Assembly: GCA_017465665.1 (NCBI GenBank)
Contig: JAFTVU010000017.1
Span: 1 to 64,000 of the forward strand
Direction: 5' to 3'
DNA from: Oscillospiraceae bacterium
GTDB taxonomy: Bacteria; Bacillota; Clostridia; Oscillospirales; Ruminococcaceae
DNA: 64,000 nucleotides
The position numbers were made by a program, and so were the translations under genes. The notes below the pieces were generated by a model that saw only the letters and a program-made list of their open reading frames with translations, had not been told where the DNA came from and ran no database searches. This document shows, piece after piece, positions 1-13,290 of this stretch; positions within the stretch are counted from its first letter, which is position 1; each line of letters opens with the position of its first letter.

Positions 1-2
1 AT

Positions 3-317
3 ATTGACAAAATAAAAACCATACTTTCTTATGTGGAACAGCATTATTCAGAAAGTATCACCGTTGAAGAAGTAGCAGAGCTTTGCTTTTACAGCAAATC
101 CTATTTTATGAAGTTCTTCAAGGAAAGTATGGGTGTGAGCTGTATTAACTATCTTAATGATTATCGGCTTGAAACAGCAGCGAATATGCTCCGTGCAACA
201 GATGGCAATATTCTTGAAATCGCCTGTGCTTGTGGATTTGACAATCTTTCATATTTCAATCGAAGCTTTAAGAAAAAATACCAAATCACACCGGGGAAGT
301 ACAGAAAAGGTAAATAG
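3..317 (+). CDS. AraC-family regulator, C-terminal DNA-binding part (5' truncated by window edge)
   Basis: The frame is open to the left edge, so only the last 104 codons are present. They make up a full AraC/XylS double helix-turn-helix domain: a first helix pair around ITVEEVAELCFYSKSYFMKFF and the family signature near the end (IACACGFDNLSYFNRSFKKKYQITPGKYR). The sensory N-terminus lies outside the window, so the ligand cannot be judged. AraC proteins of this kind often control nearby sugar-use genes, but no target is visible. The first internal GTG at 33 is not a convincing start because the HTH homology begins before it. The gene ends with TAG, so TAG is used as a normal stop in this genome. 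Confidence 0.9.
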   Translation: MDKIKTILSYVEQHYSESITVEEVAELCFYSKSYFMKFFKESMGVSCINYLNDYRLETAANMLRATDGNILEIACACGFDNLSYFNRSFKKKYQITPGKYRKGK

Positions 318-605
318 AATTATAAATTAAGCTGATTCTTTTTGAGATTTCTGTAAACAAAAGCAACGGACTAGGCATGTACAATACATGTGAGAACGGA
401 TGTATGTATTGTGTCGTAATTAATGTAATGTTCGGTGTAGTCGCTCTGCTCTATGACCGTTACAGAGTTCTCTGCTATGCAGTTTCGTATCAAGCTGTAA
501 AGCAGGTCAAACGTTGCTTTTGTAGATATTGACCTGTTTTTCTGAAAAGATCTGGAGGTTATTATTGTATCAGGCGCCGCACTTTATTTAGTGACACAAA
601 AATTT
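318..605. other. intergenic scar region, no intact gene
   Basis: Apart from the possible DUF1848 scrap at 377-415 and the start of a diverged repeat at 564, nothing in this stretch has a convincing start, ribosome binding site or family match. Open frames exist on both strands but are not recognisable. Confidence 0.5.
377..415 (+). pseudogene. possible remnant of a DUF1848-type gene
   Basis: One frame reads LGMYNTCENGCMYC, which resembles the C-terminal cysteine cluster (YNTCxNGCxYCYA) of DUF1848 proteins. Homology stops abruptly after this motif and no start or full gene is present. It is at best a scar of a lost gene, recognised from a very short motif only. Confidence 0.3.
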
Positions 606-639
606 ATACCGTGACCGATATCATTCTGTCACGGTATTT
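564..639 (+). repeat. diverged repeat copy A (partner at 26874-26941)
   Basis: Starts ATTGTATCA and ends CACGGTATTT. Its last 30 bases (610-639) match 26912-26941 at 25 of 30 positions. The left ends share ATTGTATCA, then four differing bases, then CCGCA. The middle differs in length by about 8 bases. Its 3' part is a hairpin terminator. Confidence 0.6.
606..637. terminator. bidirectional hairpin terminator
   Basis: Arms ATACCGTGAC (606-615) and GTCACGGTAT (628-637), followed by a T-run on the plus strand and by ATAAATTTTTG on the minus strand. It lies just past the 3' end of nadE, so it probably ends the long minus-strand operon. Confidence 0.75.
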
Positions 640-664
640 TTTTATTTGGGGCCAGTGCCGATCA

Positions 665-1453
665 TTATTCGGAAGTCTCACGGTGCAGTGTTCCTGCTTC
701 GTATTGAAAGCATGGCATAAGCTCCATTTTGAACATGTTCGCTTCGTGCTTACTGTCGATAAGTGCCTTGATCTCAGTATCGACACACACTCCCGTCCGA
801 ATGTATCTGTCCAGTGTCGCATAAGTGAAGCCCAGGTTATCCTCATCAGTCATGCCGCAAAGTCCGTCGGAGGGCACCTTATCCACAAGCTCTGAGGGAA
901 GTCCAAGCTCTCTGCCTATCTGCTTGACCTCGTGCACCGTAAGCCGTGAGATGGGGCTGAAATCACCCGCAGAATCGCCGTAGCGTGTAGAGTATCCCAC
1001 CCAATCCTCCGAAAGATTGCAGGTGTTTGCAACCCTGCCATTATTGCACTGACTGACAGCATATAAAGACGCCATGCGAAGTCTGGGCGGAAGATTTACA
1101 ACAGCCTGTTTTGAAAGCTGATCGATCTCATATCCATTGCCGCAGTGGGCATCCTTGATAGCTCCGATCAATCCTTGATAAGCCGCCGCAATATTGACTA
1201 TAGTGTATCTTATGCCAAGGTGTTCCACTAGCTTTATTGACATATCGATATCGCTCTGATTGCCGTTAGGCATAAGCACGCCAATAACTCTCTCTTTTCC
1301 AAGAGCCGCGGCACAAAGACCCGCCACAACAGAGCTGTCCTTTCCGCCTGAAATGCCCACCACTGCATTACATCCCTTGCCGTTTTTTTCAAAAAAATCA
1401 TTTATCCACACGATAATGTCCTGCGTGGTCTTTTTTGCATCAAAGCTGTACAT
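665..1453 (-). CDS. nadE: NAD(+) synthetase, ammonia-dependent type
   Basis: Makes NAD from deamido-NAD, ATP and ammonia. The protein has about 262 residues and shows the N-type ATP pyrophosphatase P-loop (GISGGKDSS). There is no N-terminal nitrilase (glutaminase) domain, so it should use free ammonia, or ammonia delivered by a partner, rather than glutamine directly. I start it at 1453 because AAGGAGG lies 7 bases upstream of that ATG. An upstream ATG at 1486 has no such site. It is the last gene of the minus-strand operon, 69 bases after carB, and a terminator follows at 606-637. It fits the nitrogen theme of the cluster as an ammonia consumer. Confidence 0.93.
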   Translation of the reverse strand: MYSFDAKKTTQDIIVWINDFFEKNGKGCNAVVGISGGKDSSVVAGLCAAALGKERVIGVLMPNGNQSDIDMSIKLVEHLGIRYTIVNIAAAYQGLIGAIKDAHCGNGYEIDQLSKQAVVNLPPRLRMASLYAVSQCNNGRVANTCNLSEDWVGYSTRYGDSAGDFSPISRLTVHEVKQIGRELGLPSELVDKVPSDGLCGMTDEDNLGFTYATLDRYIRTGVCVDTEIKALIDSKHEANMFKMELMPCFQYEAGTLHRETSE

Positions 1454-1522
1454 GTGCCCCTCCTTACAATTCTCTTTACTACACAAAAACTATACTCAAA
1501 GCAAGCGCTCTGCTGTTCTGCA

Positions 1523-4500
1523 TTACTTGTCAATAGTGGAGATTCCGATCGTGACCTCCTCAAGCACATCAAGCAGAACCTTTACCGTATCCAGTGAGCT
1601 AAGCATAGTGATATTGTTTTCGTTGGCGCATCGGCGTATCGCCGCTCCATCCTTGAAATGAACTCCGGAAAAAACAGCTCGGGTATTGATGATATAGCTG
1701 ACATAGCCTGCACGGATAGAGTCGAGTATCTCTTCGCTTCCTTCACTGAGTTTTCTGCGAATTCGCGTTCGGATACCGTGTTCTTTGAGAAAATTAGCTG
1801 TACCTATCGTTGCTTCTATATTAAATCCCATATCATAAAAGCGTTTTACAAGCGGCAGAGCCTCCTCCTTGTCCTCATCGGCAAGAGTGACGACTACCGT
1901 TCCATAATTCTGCAGCTTTATTCCCGAAGCGATCATTGCTTTATACATAGCACGGTGAAGCTTATCGTCATAACCGATCGCCTCACCTGTGGATTTCATT
2001 TCAGGAGACAAATAGCTGTCCATTCCTCTGAGCTTTGAGAACGAGAAAGCAGGAGCTTTTACATACCAGCGTTCTTTTTCTTTAGGGTACACCTCGGTGA
2101 TACCCTGCTGCGGCAGACTGACCCCAAGTATAGCAAGAGTGGCTATATCAGCAAGAGTATAGCCCGTAGCCTTTGATAGGAATGGAACAGTTCTTGAAGA
2201 ACGAGGATTGACCTCTATAATATACACATTTTCGTTCCTGTCTACAATAAACTGGATATTGAATAGCCCAACGATCCCTATTCCTCTGCCGAGACGCTTA
2301 GTATAATCAAGGATAGTATCCTTCACCTTCTGTGATATGCTGTAGGTAGGATATACGCTTATTGAATCACCAGAGTGGATACCTGTACGCTCGACCAATT
2401 CCATGATACCGGGCACAAAAACATTTTCGCCGTCGCAGACAGCGTCTACTTCCACTTCCTTGCCACGGATATATTTATCCACCAGCACAGGTCTGTCAGC
2501 ATCTATCTCAACTGCCGTTTTCAGATAGTGTCGCAGATCCTCTTCCTTTGCCACTATCTGCATTGCTCTGCCGCCAAGAACAAAGCTGGGACGCACCAGT
2601 ACCGGATATCCTATTTCGGCAGCGGCAGCGATTCCGTCTTCTATATTTGTAACCGCAGCACCTTTGGGCTGAGGGATATCAAGGCTGATAAGCAGCTTCT
2701 CGAACAGTTCTCTGTTTTCTGCTTTTGCTATCGCATCGCAATCTGTACCTATTATTTTCACTCCACGTTCAGATAAAGGCTCAGCAAGATTTACCGCTGT
2801 CTGACCGCCAAGAGTCACAATAACGCCGATCGGTTGCTCAAGCTCGATTATATTCATAACATCCTCGGGACAGAGAGGTTCAAAATACAGCTTATCCGAG
2901 CAGGTATAATCAGTGGATACGGTCTCGGGATTGTTGTTGATCACAATTGCTTCGTAGCCTGATTTTCTGATGGTGTCAACAGCATGAACGGTGGAATAGT
3001 CGAATTCCACTCCCTGCCCGATACGGATAGGGCCGGAGCCTAAGACCACTATCTTTTTCCTGTCGGAAATAATTGATTCGTTCTCCTCGTCATAAGTTGA
3101 GTAAAAATACGGTATATAGCTGTCAAATTCGGAAGCGCAGGTGTCTATCATCTTGTAGACCGGAAGAACACCCGTTTTCCTGCGCAAAGCAGATACGTCT
3201 TTTTCAGGAAGTCCCCATAGATCTGCAATAGCTTTGTCTGAAAAACCAAGCTTTTTGGCTTTCAGGAGAATATCCTTATCTGAAACGCTGTTGATAAGCT
3301 TTCTCTCCATGTCGATTATATTGCTTAGCTTGCTTATAAAAAACATATCGATGCCTGTTATTTCGTTTATCGTCTTATGAGAGACGCCTCTGCGCAACAG
3401 CTCCGCTATAGCATAAATGCGGTCGTCAGAGCCATTTTTAACATAGCTGAGCATCATATCTGTATCCACGCTGTCGAATTTCGGGTGATGCAGGTGACAA
3501 AGCCCGATCTCAAGGGAACGTATCGCTTTCAGCAAGCTTTCCTCAGCTGTTCTGCCGATGCTCATGACCTCTCCTGTAGCTTTCATCTGCGTACCGAGGG
3601 AGTTACTTGCATCTGTGAATTTGTCGAATGGGAAGCGAGGCATTTTTGTCACGATGTAATCGAGCGTCGGCTCAAACGCAGCCGGTGTATTGGCTATCCT
3701 TATCTCATCCAGCGTCATACCGACACCTATCTTTGCAGATACCCTTGCTATAGGATATCCGCTTGCTTTTGAGGCAAGTGCTGAAGAGCGTGATACCCTG
3801 GGGTTTACTTCGATGAGGTAGTATTGGAAAGATTTTGTGTCCAGTGCAAATTGAACATTACAGCCGCCTTCTATCTTGAGGGCTCGTATTATCTTCAATG
3901 CACTGTCACGAAGCATCTGATATTCCTTGTTCGTAAGTGTCTGCGATGGGCATACTACTATAGAATCGCCTGTGTGTATTCCCACAGGGTCAAGATTTTC
4001 CATGTTACATATTGTTATTGCAGTGTCATTTTTGTCACGAATGACCTCGTATTCTATCTCCTTATATCCTTTGATGCTTTTCTCGACCAGCACCTGATGC
4101 ACTGGTGAAAGAGCAAGCCCGTTCTTCATAAGAGATATAAATTCTTCCTCGTTGTCTGCAAAACCGCCGCCTGTGCCGCCAAGAGTGAATGCAGGGCGCA
4201 GCACCACAGGATATCCTATGTCCTGTACGATACGAAGTCCGTCCTCGACGGTGTTTGCAATATCTGATGGAAGCACCGGTTCTCCGAGCCTTTCACACAG
4301 CTTTTTGAAAAGCTCTCTGTCCTCGGCCTGCTCGATACTGCTGCTTTTAGTGCCCAGCAGCTCTGTCCTGCACTCCTTCAGGATGCCTTTTTTCTCAAGC
4401 TGCATTGCAAGATTAAGGCCTGTCTGTCCGCCTATTCCGGGAAGGATAGCATCAGGACGCTCATATCGCACTATTTTTGCAATGTATTCAAGGTTTAGCG

Positions 4501-4702
4501 GTTCCATATAAACCTTGTCGGCAATGGACGTATCCGTCATAATAGTTGCGGGATTCGAATTGCAGAGAATCACCTCATAGCCCTCCTCCTTCAAAGCAAG
4601 GCAAGCCTGAGTTCCTGCGTAGTCAAATTCTGCTGCCTGACCGATAACGATTGGCCCCGATCCGATTACAAGTATCTTTTTAATATCCGTTCTTTTAGGC
4701 AT
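1523..4702 (-). CDS. carB: Carbamoyl-phosphate synthase large subunit
   Basis: Forms carbamoyl phosphate from bicarbonate, ATP and ammonia channelled from CarA, feeding pyrimidines and arginine. At 1,059 residues it has the usual full length. It has two homologous ATP-grasp halves (N-half [18 protein letters not shown]-half [16 protein letters not shown]), each with the EVNPR metal-binding motif, and a C-terminal MGS-like allosteric domain (about residue 930 onward). Its start overlaps the carA end by 8 bases, which suggests translational coupling. It sits between carA and nadE in the operon. Confidence 0.98.
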   Translation of the reverse strand: MPKRTDIKKILVIGSGPIVIGQAAEFDYAGTQACLALKEEGYEVILCNSNPATIMTDTSIADKVYMEPLNLEYIAKIVRYERPDAILPGIGGQTGLNLAMQLEKKGILKECRTELLGTKSSSIEQAEDRELFKKLCERLGEPVLPSDIANTVEDGLRIVQDIGYPVVLRPAFTLGGTGGGFADNEEEFISLMKNGLALSPVHQVLVEKSIKGYKEIEYEVIRDKNDTAITICNMENLDPVGIHTGDSIVVCPSQTLTNKEYQMLRDSALKIIRALKIEGGCNVQFALDTKSFQYYLIEVNPRVSRSSALASKASGYPIARVSAKIGVGMTLDEIRIANTPAAFEPTLDYIVTKMPRFPFDKFTDASNSLGTQMKATGEVMSIGRTAEESLLKAIRSLEIGLCHLHHPKFDSVDTDMMLSYVKNGSDDRIYAIAELLRRGVSHKTINEITGIDMFFISKLSNIIDMERKLINSVSDKDILLKAKKLGFSDKAIADLWGLPEKDVSALRRKTGVLPVYKMIDTCASEFDSYIPYFYSTYDEENESIISDRKKIVVLGSGPIRIGQGVEFDYSTVHAVDTIRKSGYEAIVINNNPETVSTDYTCSDKLYFEPLCPEDVMNIIELEQPIGVIVTLGGQTAVNLAEPLSERGVKIIGTDCDAIAKAENRELFEKLLISLDIPQPKGAAVTNIEDGIAAAAEIGYPVLVRPSFVLGGRAMQIVAKEEDLRHYLKTAVEIDADRPVLVDKYIRGKEVEVDAVCDGENVFVPGIMELVERTGIHSGDSISVYPTYSISQKVKDTILDYTKRLGRGIGIVGLFNIQFIVDRNENVYIIEVNPRSSRTVPFLSKATGYTLADIATLAILGVSLPQQGITEVYPKEKERWYVKAPAFSFSKLRGMDSYLSPEMKSTGEAIGYDDKLHRAMYKAMIASGIKLQNYGTVVVTLADEDKEEALPLVKRFYDMGFNIEATIGTANFLKEHGIRTRIRRKLSEGSEEILDSIRAGYVSYIINTRAVFSGVHFKDGAAIRRCANENNITMLSSLDTVKVLLDVLEEVTIGISTIDK

Positions 4703-5789
4703 TTTTATTTTCCTCCATCAGCTTGATAAAACGATTGAACAGGTAATCGCTGTCCTGAGGACCGGGTGCGCTTTCGGGATGATACTGTACGCTGAACACC
4801 TTATCCCTTTCGCATTTTACACCCTCTACTGTGTTATCGAGGATATTGATATGTGTAACGGTAAGGGGTGTGTTTTTTATGCTTTCGATATCTACAGCAT
4901 AGGAGTGGTTTTGAGATGTGATCTCTATTTTGCCTGTTTCAAGGTCGCGCACAGGGTGATTACCACCCCTGTGACCGAATTTCAGTTTGTATGTTCTTGC
5001 ACCATAAGCAAGCGATATTATCTGATGTCCGAGACAAATTCCGAAAACGGGATATTTTCCGAGGAGTGACCTTGCGGTATCAATAGTCTGACGAACATCG
5101 GCAGGATCTCCGGGACCATTGGAGATAAATATGCCGTCGGGCGACAGTCTGATTATCTCCTCGGCGCTTGTATTCCACGGAACAATGGTAACATCACAGC
5201 CCTTTCTGTTGAGTGTCCTCACAATGTTCTGCTTCATACCGCAATCAATGGCGACTACATGAAATTCTGCATTTTCCAGCTCGCTGTTATATATCGTCTT
5301 TCGACTTACGAGCGATACTGCGTCACGGGGGATATCGGTACTGTGCAAGATAGAAAGACCTCTATTCAGACTGACATCACAGGAGCATATAAGAGCCTTT
5401 CGGCTGCCCCCGTCACGAATGGAGCGGGTAAGTTTTCTGGTATCCACACCATAGATGCCGGGAATATTATATTGCTCCATTACCTCAGACAGAGTTGAAA
5501 CGCTTCTGAAATTTGAAGGGAGGTCATTGTATTCGTGAACGACAAGTGCACCGATGGAGGGTGCATCGGTTTCATAATCCTCCTCTGCCATACCATAGCT
5601 TCCTATAAGCGGATATGTCATTACTACAGCCTGATAGGTGTAGGAGGGATCGGAAATAATCTCCTGATATCCCACCATAGAGGTGTTGAATACTATCTCG
5701 CATACTTTGTCGCAGGTGCTTCCAAAAGCATAGCCATAGTATTCCTGACCGTCCTCCAATATGATCTTTCTGTTGTATTCCGTTGCCAT
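4695..5789 (-). CDS. carA: Carbamoyl-phosphate synthase small (glutaminase) subunit
   Basis: Class I glutamine amidotransferase subunit that releases ammonia from glutamine for CarB. It has 364 residues. The N-terminal CPSase_sm_chain domain is followed by a GATase domain with nucleophile FGICLGHQ (Cys near residue 249) and the His-Glu part of the triad in QYHPES. The order carA-carB with an 8-base overlap is canonical. It lies 16 bases after purB in the same operon. Confidence 0.98.
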   Translation of the reverse strand: MATEYNRKIILEDGQEYYGYAFGSTCDKVCEIVFNTSMVGYQEIISDPSYTYQAVVMTYPLIGSYGMAEEDYETDAPSIGALVVHEYNDLPSNFRSVSTLSEVMEQYNIPGIYGVDTRKLTRSIRDGGSRKALICSCDVSLNRGLSILHSTDIPRDAVSLVSRKTIYNSELENAEFHVVAIDCGMKQNIVRTLNRKGCDVTIVPWNTSAEEIIRLSPDGIFISNGPGDPADVRQTIDTARSLLGKYPVFGICLGHQIISLAYGARTYKLKFGHRGGNHPVRDLETGKIEITSQNHSYAVDIESIKNTPLTVTHINILDNTVEGVKCERDKVFSVQYHPESAPGPQDSDYLFNRFIKLMEENKNA

Positions 5790-5805
5790 TTGATCATCTC
5801 TTTTC

Positions 5806-7221
5806 TTATAGCTCTATCTCTGCCGCTTTTGCTGTTACATCAGCAAGCAGCGGTCTTATTTTATCCACAAATGCTTGTGTCTGTTCGGGGCAGCGTCCTA
5901 CATAAAGGGATGGATCAAGCAGCTCCTGAATTTCACTTTCGGTAAGTCCGAACTCTTTTTCTGCCGCAAGGCGGTCAAGCAGGTCGCATTCTTCGCCGTT
6001 TTTCATCTTTGCTGACGCCTCCATCGAGCATCTGCGTATTATCTCATGCAGCTGTTGACGATCACCTCCGCGTTTAACCGCCTCCATCATAAGGTTTTCA
6101 GTGGCGATAAACGGCAGATATTCCTTCAGCGTTTTCTCGATCATCTTTTCATTAACAAAAAGACCATTTGTAACATTTTGAGCCAGTCTCAGAATAGCGT
6201 CTGCACACAGGAAGCCTTCGGGCAGAGAGATACGGCGGTTTGCCGAATCATCGAGCGTCCGTTCCAGCCACTGCGTTGCGGCAGTCATAGGTGCATTTGC
6301 AGCATCAGCAATCAGATATCGTGCCAGTGAGCATATACGTTCGCAGCGCATAGGATTACGCTTATATGCCATCGCTGACGAGCCTATCTGATCCTTTTCA
6401 AACGGTTCTTCAAGCTGACGATCATGCTGCAGCAGACGGATATCATTTGCCATACGATAACAGCTTTGTGCAATTGAGGACAGAGCATTCAATATACGGC
6501 TGTCCACCTTGCGGGGATAAGTCTGACCACAGACATCGTAGTATTCATTGAACCCGAAATCGGCAGCAATAAGACTGTTCATTTGATCGATTTTGGATGA
6601 ATCACCGTTAAACAGTTCGATAAAGCTTGCTTCAGTGCCTGTTGTACCACGGCAGCCGAGAAATTTTATATTAGCAAGTGCAAAATCTATCTCGTCGAGA
6701 TCGGAAAGCAGTTCCTGCATCCAAAGCGACGCACGCTTACCTACCGTAGTCGGCTGAGCAGGCTGATAGTGCGTGTATCCAAGTGTGGGCATCGCTTTAT
6801 ATTTCTCGGCGAAATCAGCAAGATTTGCCAAAACGCCCAAAAGCTCTGCACGCAGATAGCGCAGAGCATCTCTATAAATAATCAGGTCGGCATTATCGGT
6901 AACGTAGCAGCTCGTTGCACCTAAATGAATAATTCCTGCAGCTGTCGGAGCCGCCTTGCCGTAAGCGTACACATGAGCCATAACATCATGGCGCACTTCC
7001 TTTTCTCGTTGCTTTACACATTCGTAATCGATATCCTCGATATGTGCCGAAAGCTCCTCGATCTGCTCTGTTGTAACAGGAAGTCCAAGCTTCATCTCCG
7101 CTTTAGCCAAAGCCGTCCATAGTTTGCGCCAAGTCTGATAGCGTGTATCTGCCGAAAATAATTTCAGCATATATTCTGAAGCGTAGCGTGATGATAATGG
7201 CGATTCATATCTGTCTGTCAT
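5806..7221 (-). CDS. purB: Adenylosuccinate lyase
   Basis: Catalyses two fumarate-releasing steps of purine synthesis: SAICAR to AICAR and adenylosuccinate to AMP. It has 471 residues. The fumarase/aspartase superfamily signature loop is clear (GSSAMAYKRNPMRCERI, about residues 282-298). The start overlaps the purA stop by 4 bases (ATGA), so the two are probably coupled. Both handle adenylosuccinate, so the adjacency makes metabolic sense. Confidence 0.97.
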   Translation of the reverse strand: MTDRYESPLSSRYASEYMLKLFSADTRYQTWRKLWTALAKAEMKLGLPVTTEQIEELSAHIEDIDYECVKQREKEVRHDVMAHVYAYGKAAPTAAGIIHLGATSCYVTDNADLIIYRDALRYLRAELLGVLANLADFAEKYKAMPTLGYTHYQPAQPTTVGKRASLWMQELLSDLDEIDFALANIKFLGCRGTTGTEASFIELFNGDSSKIDQMNSLIAADFGFNEYYDVCGQTYPRKVDSRILNALSSIAQSCYRMANDIRLLQHDRQLEEPFEKDQIGSSAMAYKRNPMRCERICSLARYLIADAANAPMTAATQWLERTLDDSANRRISLPEGFLCADAILRLAQNVTNGLFVNEKMIEKTLKEYLPFIATENLMMEAVKRGGDRQQLHEIIRRCSMEASAKMKNGEECDLLDRLAAEKEFGLTESEIQELLDPSLYVGRCPEQTQAFVDKIRPLLADVTAKAAEIEL

Positions 7222-8510
7222 GTCATATCCTCCGTGTTTCTGATTATAATACTATCTCTCTGCGCACCGACAGAAATATATTTTATCAGGCAGCCGATCT
7301 GTTTTTCGATAAAGGTGATATATTCCTGTGCCTGTACAGGAAGCTCCTCCCACTTGCGGACATGGGAAATATCACACTTCCAACCATCAAAATACTCTAT
7401 AACAGGCTGGGCGTTTTTCAGCGCTGTAGGAAAAGGGAAACTATCTGTCTGCTTTCCGTTCAGCAGATAATGTGTACATACAGGAATTTTATCCATATAG
7501 CTCAGGATATCGAGCTTGGTGATCGCGATAGCTGTCGCTCCCTGCATTTCAACACCATATCTGGTAGCAACTATATCAAGCGGACCTACCCGACGGGGGC
7601 GACCTGTTTTTGCGCCATATTCAAAACCCATCTGACGAAGCTTATCCGCCTCATCTCCGAACATCTCACAAACGAAAGGACCTTCTCCAACACAAGTGGA
7701 ATAGGCCTTAACAATGCCGATGATGTCATCCAGCTTTGCGCTCGGCACACCCGCACCGATAGGCGCATAAGCGGCGAGTGTATTTGAGGAGGTAGTGTAA
7801 GGGAAGATACCATGGTCAATATCCCTTAATGAACCAAGCTGTGCCTCGAAAAGAATGTTTTTCCCATCGGCCTGCGCTTGTGTCAGGTAAGCTCCCACAT
7901 CGGAGATAAAGGGCTTGATCTTATCACAATATTTACTCAGCCATTCCTCAAGCATATCCGTAGTATACGGCTTTGCACCATATACCCTTGTGATCGTCAG
8001 GTTCTTCCATTCAAGAAGTTCCCTTAAATGCTCTCTCAATTCATCGGGATAGAACAGTTCGCCTGCCAGGATAGTTTTTTTCTGATACTTATCCGAGTAG
8101 AACGGAGCGATGCCCTGTTTGGTCGAACCGTATTTTTTGTCCGCCAGACGCTGCTCCTCCAGTTCATCCAGCTCACGGTGCCAGGGAAGCAGCAGCGAAG
8201 CACGGTCGCTTATCATGAGGTTATCGGGGGTGATCGCTACACCTTTTGATGTTACCTCTTGTATTTCTTTTATCAGGTTTTCAGGATCCAGAGCAACACT
8301 GTTTCCGAGAACATTTACAACGCCCTTTCTGAAGACACCTGAGGGTAGCAGATGAAGTGCAAACTTTCCATTCTCATTGATAACGGTATGTCCTGCGTTT
8401 CCGCCGCCTTGAAAGCGTACAACAACATCATAGTCTTTTGTCAGCAGATCAACCATACGGCCCTTGCCTTCATCGCCCCAATTGATTCCTACCACAGCAC
8501 AGTTTGACAT
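7218..8510 (-). CDS. purA: Adenylosuccinate synthetase
   Basis: GTP-dependent ligation of aspartate to IMP, the first committed AMP step. It has 430 residues. The N-terminal GINWGDEGKGRMVD P-loop and the following QGGGNAGHTV motif are intact, and the full family length is present. It overlaps purB by 4 bases and starts 12 bases after purC. Confidence 0.98.
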   Translation of the reverse strand: MSNCAVVGINWGDEGKGRMVDLLTKDYDVVVRFQGGGNAGHTVINENGKFALHLLPSGVFRKGVVNVLGNSVALDPENLIKEIQEVTSKGVAITPDNLMISDRASLLLPWHRELDELEEQRLADKKYGSTKQGIAPFYSDKYQKKTILAGELFYPDELREHLRELLEWKNLTITRVYGAKPYTTDMLEEWLSKYCDKIKPFISDVGAYLTQAQADGKNILFEAQLGSLRDIDHGIFPYTTSSNTLAAYAPIGAGVPSAKLDDIIGIVKAYSTCVGEGPFVCEMFGDEADKLRQMGFEYGAKTGRPRRVGPLDIVATRYGVEMQGATAIAITKLDILSYMDKIPVCTHYLLNGKQTDSFPFPTALKNAQPVIEYFDGWKCDISHVRKWEELPVQAQEYITFIEKQIGCLIKYISVGAQRDSIIIRNTEDMT

Positions 8511-8522
8511 TAAGATCCCTCC

Positions 8523-11586
<3,064 letters not shown>

Positions 11587-11587
<1 letters not shown>

Positions 11588-12822
11588 TATCTCTGCCCTC
11601 CCAATTTTTCTTTTCTGTATTCTGCAGGAAATGCCATCAGTGCAGGCTTTTCCAGCAGCAACGCGAGATCTACCTCATTGAGTGGTGTCTGTTCTCTCAC
11701 AAGCGAGGTGTAGATACCTGCATTATTTATCATATCTCCCATTAAAATAAAACCCTTAAGCTTGTTGTCTGCAATGAACAGATTTTTGTAACCACTTTCG
11801 CTTATCGTGGTGTGTTCCTCGCCCGAATAAGAGCCTGCAGTAATTATATGCAGACCGAAAAAGCCTGCGGCATTCATCGGAAACGCATTAGTATAATGTG
11901 CCACACCGCCTGCCATATTCTTTCCTGCAACATTTCCTTGCATAAACGCATTGGGAAGTATTGCGATCATCTTGTCCGTATTGCTTGTGATGTCATGGCT
12001 TTTTGTGCAGTCGCCTGCGGCATATATATCGGAAAGCCCCTTTACTGCCTGGGTGTCATCAGTAACTATTCCTCTATCGACCTTTCCGCCGATAGCATCG
12101 ATAAGTTCGGTATTGGGACGAACTCCGACAGCAAGGATAAGTATATCGAGATCTATACTATCTCCATTGGTCAGGGTTGCAGTGTTTTCGGAAAATTCCT
12201 TTACGGTTGTACCGAGTACAAAACGCACCCCTGTAGTTTCAATATGGTGCTTCATGATGTGTGAAGCTTCTTCATTAAGTACAGCAGGTAGGATACGTTC
12301 CGATAGATCTATCACAGTGATGTTATTTGTGAACCTTACCATTGCTTCTGCTGCTTTTAATCCGATAAGACCCGCTCCGATAATAAGTACCTTTGAGTTT
12401 TTGCTAAGCCGCTCTCTTACTGCTCTAACATCGTCCATCTTCATAAAGGTGAATTTGTTCTTTACTTTGTCAAGCCCCTCAAGCTGCGGTACAAACGGGT
12501 CAGAGCCTGTAGCAATCAGCAGCTTGTCGTATTCTGTTACGCTGGCGTCATCCATAAGTACAGTCTTGTTTTTCTTATCGATAGAAACGACTTTTTTTCC
12601 TAGCAGAGCGTTCACTTTGTTTTCTGTGTAAAACTCATTCGGGCGGTATTTCATGCCTTCTTCGGTAACATCGCCCTTCAACCAGTAGGAGATCAGAGGA
12701 CGTGAATATGTATGATAGTTCTCGTCCGAGATCATGGTGATATCTCCGTCTTTGTCAAGTTCACGGATTCCCTGAACTGCGCCGATACCTGCGGCGGAGT
12801 TTCCTATAATTACATATTTCAT
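11587..12822 (-). CDS. NAD(P)/FAD-dependent oxidoreductase of the split glutamate synthase operon
   Basis: The pyridine nucleotide-disulphide/rubredoxin-reductase type fold is visible. The FAD-binding Rossmann motif is at the very N-terminus (YVIIGNSAAGIGAVQGI), the NAD-binding motif is near residue 150 (VLIIGAGLIGLKAAEAM), and the second FAD contact is YAAGDCT. The start is the ATG at 12822, which overlaps the ferredoxin stop by one base. An upstream in-frame ATG at 12879 would add 19 residues inside the ferredoxin gene. It likely moves electrons between NAD(P)H and the ferredoxin-like protein that feeds glutamate synthase. This role is inferred from context. Confidence 0.88.
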
Positions 12823-13271
12823 TACTGCTCGCCCCTCTCCTCGTATACTATAGCCTTGTTTGGGCAGCCCTTGACACATGCTGGCTCTCCCGCTGCGGAA
12901 TTAAGGCAAAGCTCACATTTTGTGACGGTCTTGCCTCCTGATTTCTTATCAGGGGCTATACAGCCGTAGGGACATACCAGCACGCAGGTGTAGCAACCAA
13001 CGCACTTCGCTTTGTCGATCTCGACCATGCCGTTCTTTTTGGTGAGTGCGCCCGCAATACAGCTCTTTACGCATAGGGGGTCTTCGCAGTGCCTGCACTG
13101 AACAGCGAAGTATATATCCTTGCTCTCCTCAATGCGCACACGAGGAGCGACCACTCTGCCGAGCTTGAACGCCTTTGCCATATCCGTTTCGCCGCCGCCC
13201 GCAAATGAACAGTAGAACTCGCATAAGTGACAGCCAAGACAGCGTTCCTCATTCACATATACCTTTTTCAT
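12822..13271 (-). CDS. 4Fe-4S ferredoxin-type electron-transfer protein
   Basis: The protein has 149 residues with four cysteine clusters: CLGCHLCEFYC, CRHCEDPLCVKSC, CVGCYTCVLVCPYGC and CELCLNSAAGEPACVKGC. This is the HycB/DmsB-like multi-cluster layout rather than a simple 2x[4Fe-4S] ferredoxin. It lies between the FAD oxidoreductase (1-base overlap) and the FMN subunit, so it most plausibly wires electrons into the split glutamate synthase. Confidence 0.9.
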   Translation of the reverse strand: MKKVYVNEERCLGCHLCEFYCSFAGGGETDMAKAFKLGRVVAPRVRIEESKDIYFAVQCRHCEDPLCVKSCIAGALTKKNGMVEIDKAKCVGCYTCVLVCPYGCIAPDKKSGGKTVTKCELCLNSAAGEPACVKGCPNKAIVYEERGEQ

Positions 13272-13290
13272 TTTAGTTGCCTCCGTTCAT